From positions 1 to 41,978 of the forward strand of contig JAJFVC010000002.1 in NCBI GenBank assembly GCA_021372005.1: 41,978 bases of DNA, in the 5' to 3' direction. Position 1 is the first letter of the stretch. The number at the start of each line of letters is the position of its first letter. Source of the DNA: Planctomycetaceae bacterium. Lineage in GTDB: Bacteria; Planctomycetota; Planctomycetia; Pirellulales; Thermoguttaceae. The notes below the pieces were generated by a model. The model saw only the letters and a program-made list of their open reading frames with translations. It was not told the origin of the DNA and searched no databases. Shown piece by piece: positions 32,176-38,638 of this stretch. Made by a program: the position numbers and the translations under genes.

Positions 32176-34746
32176 TCAGGCGCTCTTCCAATGGCGTTTG
32201 GAATGCGACGGCTCTTCCTCGTCATCAAGATCTTCCTCGACCTCTTCGTCGTCCTCCTCCGACTCTTCCTCGTCGAAAGGCGGATCGTCGTCCTCCTCCA
32301 CGGTGTCGACCGGTTCATCGTCGGCATCCTCGTCGTCCACCGGTTGGACATCCCGTTGGGCGTCGGTCAAGAGAATCTTCGTGCTCCGACGCGCCGGGGC
32401 AGGCGGAGCGGCCGCAGGCGAACCGGTCGCGTCACCGCTCATCTGCTCCCATTGCTCGACGGTGATCAGCACTTCACGGGCCTGCGAGCCGTTGTAGGGG
32501 CCCACGATGCCGTCTTCGGCCATGAAGTCAACCAATCGGGCGGCGCGACCGTAGCCGATCCCCAGCGAACGCTGTAACAGCGAGACGCTGCCGCGGCCCT
32601 CGCGCACCACAATGTCGATCGCCGATTCGTATAGCTCGTCACGGTCGGCGAATTTCTGGCCTTCGCCCGACGACTGGGTCTTCAACTGGACCAGCTCCTT
32701 GACGAATTGCGGCTCGGAGGTGGCCACTGCGCCGATGACCCGAGAAATTTCATCGTCGCTCAGATAGGTGCCTTGGCCGCGAAGCAATGTGCTGGTGCCC
32801 GGCCATAGGAACAACATGTCGCCGTTGCCCAGCAGTTTGTCGGCGCCCATCTCGTCGAGCACCACGCGACTGTCCGTGCGGCTGGCCACTTGGAACGCGA
32901 TGCGGGCGGGCAAGTTCGATTTGATCAATCCGGTGATGACGTCCACCGTCGGCTTTTGGGTCGCCAGGACCAGATGGATGCCGACGGCCCGGCTCTTTTG
33001 GGCCAGACGAATGATGTGTCCTTCGACCTCTTTGGCGGCCGTCATCATCAAGTCGGCCAACTCGTCGGCCACCAGCACGATGTAGGGCATGTGCGTCGGG
33101 ATCTGCTTGCGTTCTTCGTCGTCTTCCGGCTGGATGCGCTCCATCAGCTCTTCTTCGCCCAACTGGTTGTAGACGCTGATGTGGCGCACGCCGGCGCGGG
33201 CCAACAGATGGTAGCGTTCCTCCATTTTTTCGACGGCCCAACCCAAAATCGCCTCTGCCTTGCGCATATCGGTTACCACCGGGTGCATCAAGTGCGGCAG
33301 GCATTTGTAGGGGCTCAGCTCGACCATCTTGGGGTCGACCATCAACATGCGGACTTCGTCGGGTCGGCGCGTCATCAACATCGAAACGATGATCGAGTTC
33401 AAACAGACGCTCTTGCCCGTGCCCGTGCGTCCGGCGATCAGCAAGTGCGGCAACGTGGTCAGGTCGACGATCAGCGGACCGCCGGCCACGTCTTTGCCCA
33501 AATAGATCGGGATCCGCATCTTCGCGACTTTGCCGCTGGCCTCTTCCATCACTTCGCGCAGATGGACCAGTTGCCGCTGACTGTTGGGCACTTCGATGCC
33601 GACCGTGTTTTTGCCGGGCAGGGGCGCGACAATGCGCACGCTCGGCACGCGTAACGCGATGGCCAGATCGTCGGCCAGTCCGGTGATGCGGCTCAATCGC
33701 AACCCGGCCTCCAGCTCGACCTCGAACTGCGCGATGACCGGACCGGTCTGAATCTCCACCACGCGAATGTTGAACCCGAAATCGGCGAACGTCTTTTCGA
33801 GCACTTTTGCTTTGCGGCGGACCTCTTTCTCTTGCTCCTCGAAATTGAACTCCTCGCCCTTGACCAGCAGATCCAGCGACGGCAACTGGTAGTCGGCCGT
33901 GCTTTGCCCGACGTCCGACTCCTTGATTTCGTCCAACTCGTCGCGCCGCGAGGTCTTCGGCCGACAAACGCCTACACGGCTGCCGAACTTCTTCTTTTCA
34001 TCCGACTCGTCCTCGTCCGATGGCTCATCGTCGGACGCGCCCTGAGCCTCGTCGTCCGCGGCGGGCTGCGGTTCGGCGACAGGTCGACCGGGCATGTGAA
34101 CGGCCATGCGGTCATCGCCCAGGTCGGGATCGTCCAGGTCGGATCGCTGCCGCTGGAGTTTTTGCGCATACGCCGCGCCAACTTGCGCCATGCCACGTCC
34201 CAGGCTGCGACTTGTTCCGCCGAGCAGCCAAGCCGCGAGACGGACCAGCGCATAATCGGTCGAAAGCAGCAGGCCGCCCAGGATCATGCTGATCGAGAGG
34301 ATGTAACTGCCGACGTTGGCAAACTGGGTTTGCAGAGCCGCTCGACCGACCGCGCCCAAATATCCGCCCGACCCGATCACCGGCCCCGGCGACCAGGCGG
34401 GAACAGCCAGCGCGGCGAAGCTGGTGATGCCGATCAGGGAAATCGCCCAACCGACGGCCCGCAACCATGGCTGCGCGATTTTGCGTCGGGTGAGCAACAT
34501 AGCGTCGAACACGGCCAGCGAGACCAGCAGATAGTACGCCCCCACGCCAAACGACTCGATCAGCAGCCGGCCGCTCAACTCGCCCCAATATCCGCAGACG
34601 TTCGTCGATCGGACATGCGGCGGATAAACCAAACCGCTGCCCGGATCGGCCGGATCGTAGCTAAACACGGCCGCCGTCAAGAAGATCGCACAGGCCAGCA
34701 ACGCCAGAGCCAACAGATCGAGTTTCAGGCTGCGATTTTCCAGCAT
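32176..34746 (-). CDS. ftsK: DNA translocase FtsK/SpoIIIE
   Basis: This encodes 856 residues. FtsK pumps chromosomal DNA through the division septum. Four N-terminal membrane helices lie within the first ~190 residues (for example LLALALLACAIFLTAAVFSY). An acidic linker follows to about 290. The alpha/beta motor has Walker A GRTGTGKSV near 440 and the later RMLMVDPKMVELSPY and VLVADELADLMM. The gamma winged-helix (RDELYESAIDIVVREGRGSVSLLQRSL) near 700-765 recognises orientation sequences. Beyond it is an unusual ~80-residue tail very rich in Asp and Glu. The ATG at 34746 begins the first membrane segment; the longer frame to 34845 has no support. Confidence 0.95.
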   Translation of the reverse strand: MLENRSLKLDLLALALLACAIFLTAAVFSYDPADPGSGLVYPPHVRSTNVCGYWGELSGRLLIESFGVGAYYLLVSLAVFDAMLLTRRKIAQPWLRAVGWAISLIGITSFAALAVPAWSPGPVIGSGGYLGAVGRAALQTQFANVGSYILSISMILGGLLLSTDYALVRLAAWLLGGTSRSLGRGMAQVGAAYAQKLQRQRSDLDDPDLGDDRMAVHMPGRPVAEPQPAADDEAQGASDDEPSDEDESDEKKKFGSRVGVCRPKTSRRDELDEIKESDVGQSTADYQLPSLDLLVKGEEFNFEEQEKEVRRKAKVLEKTFADFGFNIRVVEIQTGPVIAQFEVELEAGLRLSRITGLADDLAIALRVPSVRIVAPLPGKNTVGIEVPNSQRQLVHLREVMEEASGKVAKMRIPIYLGKDVAGGPLIVDLTTLPHLLIAGRTGTGKSVCLNSIIVSMLMTRRPDEVRMLMVDPKMVELSPYKCLPHLMHPVVTDMRKAEAILGWAVEKMEERYHLLARAGVRHISVYNQLGEEELMERIQPEDDEERKQIPTHMPYIVLVADELADLMMTAAKEVEGHIIRLAQKSRAVGIHLVLATQKPTVDVITGLIKSNLPARIAFQVASRTDSRVVLDEMGADKLLGNGDMLFLWPGTSTLLRGQGTYLSDDEISRVIGAVATSEPQFVKELVQLKTQSSGEGQKFADRDELYESAIDIVVREGRGSVSLLQRSLGIGYGRAARLVDFMAEDGIVGPYNGSQAREVLITVEQWEQMSGDATGSPAAAPPAPARRSTKILLTDAQRDVQPVDDEDADDEPVDTVEEDDDPPFDEEESEEDDEEVEEDLDDEEEPSHSKRHWKSA

Positions 34747-34940
34747 AGTGTGCCAAGAACGAGTCAAACTTGCACGCCGCCGCTTGTTCGCCCTTCGAGA
34801 AAACAGGCTGATCTCAAAGATCGGAAACGTCCATTCAAATTCCAAGCCGTATTATGGCTACTCGATTCCAGTATCGACGACCGAGCGGTCGACCGGCCAG
34901 CTTGACCACGCCGGATCGTGCCGCTTGCCCGAGAGAAATC

Positions 34941-34969
34941 TTGCGAGAATCCGTCGTGTCGCCTACAAT
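34941..34969 (+). promoter_or_regulatory. Orphan promoter-like site antisense to the bshB1-like gene
   Basis: TTGCGA (34941-34946) and TACAAT (34964-34969) are 17 nt apart on the plus strand, but no plus-strand gene follows. A transcript from about 34976 would run antisense through the 3' end of the LmbE-type deacetylase gene. Confidence 0.4.
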
Positions 34970-35019
34970 CGGAAAAACGAGTACCGACGGCGCAGTTTCA
35001 CTGTTTCCCAAGGCGAAGG

Positions 35020-35739
35020 CTAGCCGAACAGCAAGCCCATCAGATCGCGGGCGCCCCAAGCGATGGGACTCATCAACACCTCGCCGGCGGCAAACCCCGC
35101 AGCCATCCCCTGTTGCAGGGCAAACGTGCGAAAACGTTCCAGTTGATGGGCCTTTTCCGGCGGAAATTGGCTCTCGTAGCAGGCGATCGCCGCCAGTTTC
35201 TTGTCCAACGTGTCGCCGATGTCGACGACCATCGGCCGGCAATCCGACGGCAGGATCAAATCGAAACCCAAAAAGCACTCCAGCCGACGCGGCACCGTGT
35301 AGGGCGGCAAGCCGTCGAATCGGTCGTCCCACTTGGTCAGCTTCGAGTAAAAGACAGCCGCCTCAATAATCAGCGACGCCTGGTAGTGGTCGGGCGAAGC
35401 CGTGGGCGTTTTGCCGCCCAGACCGATGACCAAACGCGGCCGGTGGCGGCGAAACTCCTTGGCCAACGTCACTCGGGCCTCGAACGAATCGAACAGCCGA
35501 CGATTGGGCAGGTCCAGCGTCACGCGATGGGCCGCGCCGAGCGTCTTGGCCGCACGACGCGCCTCGGCCAAGCGGACCTCCGGACTCGGACAGCCCGGCG
35601 TCGGTTCGCCGTCGGTCAGATCGACGATGCCCACGCGATAACCTTGCAAGGCCAGCTTGGCGACAATGCCGCCACAGGCGATTTCGATATCGTCCGGATG
35701 CGCGCCGACGGCCAAAACGTCCAAGGTTGGCGTGCTCAT
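35020..35739 (-). CDS. bshB1: LmbE-family deacetylase, BshB1-like (bacillithiol synthesis)
   Basis: This encodes 239 residues of the LmbE-like zinc N-deacetylase family. The metal-binding motif AHPDD is at 13-17, followed by IVDLTDGEPTPGCPSPEVRLAEA, which is characteristic of BshB1. SPDHYQASLIIEAAVFYSKL and VVDIGDTLDKKLAAIACYESQF also match that subfamily. BshB1 removes the acetyl group from GlcNAc-malate on the way to bacillithiol. Neither bshA nor bshC is in view, so the assignment rests on similarity. The start codon overlaps the stop of the DUF1080 gene (ATGA), which indicates an operon with translational coupling. Confidence 0.85.
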   Translation of the reverse strand: MSTPTLDVLAVGAHPDDIEIACGGIVAKLALQGYRVGIVDLTDGEPTPGCPSPEVRLAEARRAAKTLGAAHRVTLDLPNRRLFDSFEARVTLAKEFRRHRPRLVIGLGGKTPTASPDHYQASLIIEAAVFYSKLTKWDDRFDGLPPYTVPRRLECFLGFDLILPSDCRPMVVDIGDTLDKKLAAIACYESQFPPEKAHQLERFRTFALQQGMAAGFAAGEVLMSPIAWGARDLMGLLFG

Positions 35740-36440
35740 GGTTTTGAAGTCTGCTTTTCCAACGACCGAATGCGAATATTTTTGACCGCGCCTTTGGTTG
35801 CCCAAGTGGCGATGCCCAACGGCTGACAGGCGTCCACCTCGACGCGCGTGCTGAACCGATGGCCCTCACGCGGTTTGTGGACCACCTGCCGATCGTTGAT
35901 CCATGCGTCGATCACCGCCGGCGTCACACGAATCCGCACACGGTACCAGATGTCATTTTTGAGATCTTGAACGGTCGACGTGTCGTTTTCGGAAGCGTCG
36001 GCGCCGTCAACGCTCGAAAGCCCGACCAGCAAACCACCCCAACCGCCGACGACCAGCGAACAATATTCCTTGCCGACCGGAAAGGTTGTCGTGCAGAAGA
36101 AATCGGACCCTTCGAGCCGGATCCCTTCCAACGACAATTCATAATCATCGCGCAGCAGCTCGCGGCCGGTGTAGACCACGCCGGTCATCGTGCCTTCGTC
36201 CATCACGAGCTGGCCGTCGGCCACATGGACCTTGCCTTCGCCGCCGAAGGGGATCGGTTTCCAAGAGCCAAGCGTTTTGCCATCAAAGAGACTCTTCCAA
36301 GCGTCGTGCAGAGACGAATCGGCGATTTTCGGCGGCAGCTCGGCGGCGGCGTGCGACATACGGTCCTGCCAAACGAGCATTGCGGCGCCGCTGGCCATCA
36401 ATGCGAGTCCGAAGAACATCCACGGCCTGGAAAACGCCAC
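35736..36440 (-). CDS. Secreted DUF1080 (3-keto-disaccharide hydrolase-like) protein
   Basis: This encodes 234 residues. A hydrophobic N-terminus (WMFFGLALMASGAAMLVW) acts as signal peptide or anchor. The rest is one DUF1080 jelly-roll domain: WKSLFDGKTLGSWKPIPFGG, DYELSLEGIRLEGSDFFCTT, IWYRVRIRVTPAVIDAWIND and PLGIATWATKGAVKNIRIRS. This family is expanded in planctomycetes; some members hydrolyse 3-keto-glycosides, while many are uncharacterised. A GTG start at 36440 is chosen because it has GGAGGGGGGAGAG just upstream and follows the promoter at 36492-36520. The ATG at 36419 would remove seven residues. It is the first gene of an operon with the bshB1-like gene. Confidence 0.82.
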   Translation of the reverse strand: MAFSRPWMFFGLALMASGAAMLVWQDRMSHAAAELPPKIADSSLHDAWKSLFDGKTLGSWKPIPFGGEGKVHVADGQLVMDEGTMTGVVYTGRELLRDDYELSLEGIRLEGSDFFCTTTFPVGKEYCSLVVGGWGGLLVGLSSVDGADASENDTSTVQDLKNDIWYRVRIRVTPAVIDAWINDRQVVHKPREGHRFSTRVEVDACQPLGIATWATKGAVKNIRIRSLEKQTSKP

Positions 36441-36491
36441 GGCTCTCTCCCCCCTCCGCAAAGTTCGCGGTCCACGACACCCGTACAACTC

Positions 36492-36520
36492 ATCCTACCA
36501 TCGCCACGTTGATCCGACAA
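36492..36520 (-). promoter_or_regulatory. Promoter of the DUF1080-bshB1 operon
   Basis: On the minus strand TTGTCG (36520-36515) and TAGGAT (36497-36492) are 17 nt apart, about 45 nt before the GTG start. Confidence 0.6.
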
Positions 36521-36632
36521 CGGCTCGGGTCCACCGCCGTAGCCAAGTGTGCACGGTCGCACAATCCATCGTTTTTCGGCTGTTTTTGCGAAAATCGGGC
36601 GAACCGGCTTGTTTCTCGGCATGTCCTACCCC

Positions 36633-36661
36633 TTGTCGCATAAACGCTCTCGGTTTAAGCT
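36633..36661 (+). promoter_or_regulatory. Promoter of hisH
   Basis: TTGTCG (36633-36638) and TAAGCT (36656-36661) are 17 nt apart. The predicted start is near 36668, about 100 nt before hisH. It is back to back with the DUF1080 promoter. Confidence 0.5.
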
Positions 36662-36666
36662 GAACG

Positions 36667-36774
36667 ATGTCGCCGTTGCACAAAATCGCAATCGGTTTGC
36701 ACGTGGTCGGCGATTTCCCCAAGTTCGATCGCCCGCCTTCCGCGTCCCCAATTTTTTTGCATCGTCTATCATGA
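36667..36774 (+). CDS. Possible 35-codon upstream reading frame coupled to hisH
   Basis: A small frame starting [20 protein letters not shown] begins at about the predicted transcript start and ends at a TGA that overlaps the hisH ATG (ATGA). It contains three histidines, spread and not clustered. Such an overlap can couple translation of hisH to that of the upstream frame. No ribosome binding site is visible, so it would have to be read from a leaderless mRNA. It may be chance. Confidence 0.25.
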   Translation: MSPLHKIAIGLHVVGDFPKFDRPPSASPIFLHRLS

Positions 36775-37379
36775 TCGCCATCATCGACTACGGCATGGGC
36801 AATTTGCGAAGCGTGCAAAAAGGCTTCGAGAAGGTTGGGCATCAGGCCGTGGTGACCAGCGATCCCGCTCAGGTGGCCGCCGCCGATCGCGTCGTGCTGC
36901 CGGGCGTCGGGGCGTTCGAGGACGCGATCGCTGAGCTGCGCCGCCTCGGACTGGATCGCGTGGTCCGCGAGACCGTCGACTCGGGCAAGCCGTTCTTGGG
37001 CATTTGTCTCGGGCTGCAACTGTTGTTCGACGTCAGCTACGAGAACGGCCGTCATGCGGGGCTCGGAATCATCCCCGGCGAGGTGGTCCGGTTTGAATTG
37101 CCACAAGAGTACACCGTGCCGCACATGGGCTGGAACCAACTGGCGATCCGACGGCCCGCCCCGATCCTGGCCGGACTGAACGAAGGCGTTTACGTCTATT
37201 TCGTCCACTCGTACTACGTCGTGCCGAAAGACGCCGACGTGATCGCCACGGAGACCGACTACGGCGGACCGTTTTGCTCGATGATATGGCGTGACAACGT
37301 ATTTGCCACGCAATTTCACCCCGAAAAAAGCCAGTCGGACGGCCTGCGCATTCTGAAGAACTTCGCGGAGCTGCCGTAG
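36771..37379 (+). CDS. hisH: Imidazole glycerol phosphate synthase, glutamine amidotransferase subunit
   Basis: This encodes 202 residues of a class I glutamine amidotransferase. It releases ammonia from glutamine and passes it to HisF, which makes imidazole glycerol phosphate for histidine synthesis. [16 protein letters not shown] starts the fold, [11 protein letters not shown] gives the oxyanion region, [12 protein letters not shown] carries the nucleophilic cysteine, and [17 protein letters not shown] carries the catalytic His and Glu. hisF is not adjacent, and hisA lies about 3.6 kb away on the other strand. The stop is 3 nt from the cysE stop. Confidence 0.95.
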   Translation: MIAIIDYGMGNLRSVQKGFEKVGHQAVVTSDPAQVAAADRVVLPGVGAFEDAIAELRRLGLDRVVRETVDSGKPFLGICLGLQLLFDVSYENGRHAGLGIIPGEVVRFELPQEYTVPHMGWNQLAIRRPAPILAGLNEGVYVYFVHSYYVVPKDADVIATETDYGGPFCSMIWRDNVFATQFHPEKSQSDGLRILKNFAELP

Positions 37380-37382
37380 TCG

Positions 37383-38309
37383 TCAGAGGTTCTCGCGAAT
37401 CCGCAACCGGGGGCTTTCCATCGTCACCGTCGTGCCCGGCGCAACGGACTGCGTCAGCCAGACGCTCGACCCGATGACCGCGTCGTGGCCGATGACCGTC
37501 GCGCCGCCCAAGATCGTCGCATTGGCGTAGACCACCACGCGATCCTCGATCGTTGGATGCCGTTTGGTGCCGCGGACCAGATTGCCTTCGCCGTCGGTGG
37601 CGAAGCTCAACGCGCCGAGCGTGACGCCCTGATACAGTTTGACCCATTGGCCGATCTCGGTCGTTTCGCCGATCACCACGCCGGTGCCGTGGTCGATGAA
37701 AAAGTAGTGGCCGATTTTTGCGCCGGGGTGGATGTCGATGCCGGTCCGCCCGTGCGCCCATTCGGTCATCATGCGCGGAATCAACGGGACGCCTAGATCG
37801 CTCAACAGGTGCGCCAACCGATAAACCGTAATCGCCTCCAGGCCGGGATAGCAGAAAATCACCTCATCCAGCGACTTGCAGGCCGGATCGCCATCGTAGG
37901 CCGCTTGAACGTCCAAGGCGAGGATTTTTCGCAGGTCGGGCAACTGCTCCAACAGCGCCATGGCCTTGGCTTGACCCTGGGCCTCGAAATCCCGTGTGGC
38001 GTCGGGCTGCCCGCCTTGCTTGACCGTCTCGTGACGTAGCGCCCGGGCGATCTGCACGGTGAGCGTGTCGTGGAGCCGGTCGATCAGGTCGCCCACGTGA
38101 TAGGTGACGTTGCCCAGGTGCAATCCGTCGCGCCGTCGATAGCCGGGATAGAGGATTTCTTTCAGATCGTCGGCGATGGACACCACGGCGTCGTAGTTGG
38201 GCAGCGGGCAATGGCCCAAGTGGTTCAAACTGCCCACTTCGGCATATGTGTCAACGATCCGCTCAGTCAACACCGGCAGACTTTCCTTGATTCGTAGATC
38301 CGTGGCCAT
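37383..38309 (-). CDS. cysE: Serine O-acetyltransferase
   Basis: This encodes 308 residues. CysE acetylates serine with acetyl-CoA, the first committed step of cysteine synthesis. The N-terminal helical domain (about 1-190) is longer than in E. coli CysE and resembles the EpsC type. The C-terminal left-handed beta-helix carries hexapeptide repeats: [20 protein letters not shown] with the catalytic His, [20 protein letters not shown], and then [20 protein letters not shown]. The ATG at 38309 has GGAGGGAGG 9 nt upstream. A leader of ~180 nt precedes it and encodes a cysteine-rich peptide with an overlapping hairpin, so expression is probably tuned to cysteine supply by attenuation. Confidence 0.93.
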   Translation of the reverse strand: MATDLRIKESLPVLTERIVDTYAEVGSLNHLGHCPLPNYDAVVSIADDLKEILYPGYRRRDGLHLGNVTYHVGDLIDRLHDTLTVQIARALRHETVKQGGQPDATRDFEAQGQAKAMALLEQLPDLRKILALDVQAAYDGDPACKSLDEVIFCYPGLEAITVYRLAHLLSDLGVPLIPRMMTEWAHGRTGIDIHPGAKIGHYFFIDHGTGVVIGETTEIGQWVKLYQGVTLGALSFATDGEGNLVRGTKRHPTIEDRVVVYANATILGGATVIGHDAVIGSSVWLTQSVAPGTTVTMESPRLRIRENL

Positions 38310-38400
38310 GTAACCGACCTCCCTCCGCAACGACAGGACTGCGCAAAACACCAACGGGAAAAAAGAAACCAAGCCCAAAGCCTCAATAGAACACAAGATG

Positions 38401-38427
38401 GCTGTCCGGCCGCTCAGACCGGACAGC
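38401..38427 (-). promoter_or_regulatory. Perfect hairpin in the cysE leader, overlapping the leader-peptide stop
   Basis: GCTGTCCGG and CCGGACAGC form a perfect 9-bp stem. The 5' arm covers codons 15-18 of the leader peptide and the TGA lies in the loop, so a ribosome on the last cysteine codons would prevent folding. There is no U-tract directly after it, so it is not a classical terminator. Confidence 0.7.
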
Positions 38428-38470
38428 TACAGCCGCAATCGTGCAGGCAAGAGGGAAAGCAATGGATCAT
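38414..38470 (-). CDS. Cysteine-rich leader peptide upstream of cysE
   Basis: An 18-codon frame, ATG at 38470 to TGA at 38414, encodes [18 protein letters not shown] with cysteines at positions 4, 8, 12, 14 and 16. It begins about 18 nt after the predicted transcript start, and AGGAG lies 13 nt before the ATG, which is farther than ideal. The last codons form the 5' arm of a perfect hairpin. The segment TTCCCTCT within codons 5-7 (38457-38450) is complementary, allowing G-U pairs, to GGAGGGAG of the cysE ribosome binding site (38326-38319). A ribosome waiting for Cys-tRNA at Cys8 to Cys16 would change which of these pairings can form. Cysteine-coding leader peptides that control cysteine genes are known in mycobacteria. 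The mechanism here is inferred. Confidence 0.65.
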   Translation of the reverse strand: MIHCFPSCLHDCGCSCPV

Positions 38471-38494
38471 GGGCTGTGAACCGCTCCTGATCAA

Positions 38495-38523
38495 ATCCTA
38501 GGCAAAAAGGCCCGGAAAATCAA
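38495..38523 (-). promoter_or_regulatory. Promoter of the cysE leader
   Basis: On the minus strand TTGATT (38523-38518) and TAGGAT (38500-38495) are 17 nt apart. The transcript would start near 38488, just ahead of the leader-peptide frame and ~180 nt before cysE. Confidence 0.6.
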
Positions 38524-38638
38524 GCGGCTCGATATTCTCATCAGCCCCCAGGAGGGGGAAAGTTAAGGCAAGTTGGGGCAAAACACCCGACAAGCTTTAG
38601 GATCTGGTCACCAAAGCCCTGCAACGCCCTCGACTGCG

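Noticed and set aside
32128-32577. Serine-rich and other plus-strand frames over the end of ftsK
   Set aside because: They are the complement of the Asp/Glu-rich FtsK tail; the repeats of Ser codons arise from GAC/GAG codons read in reverse.
38401-38427. Hairpin before cysE as a simple terminator of the EF-G2 gene
   Set aside because: It has no U-tract, lies downstream of a good cysE promoter and overlaps the leader-peptide stop, which fits a regulatory role better.
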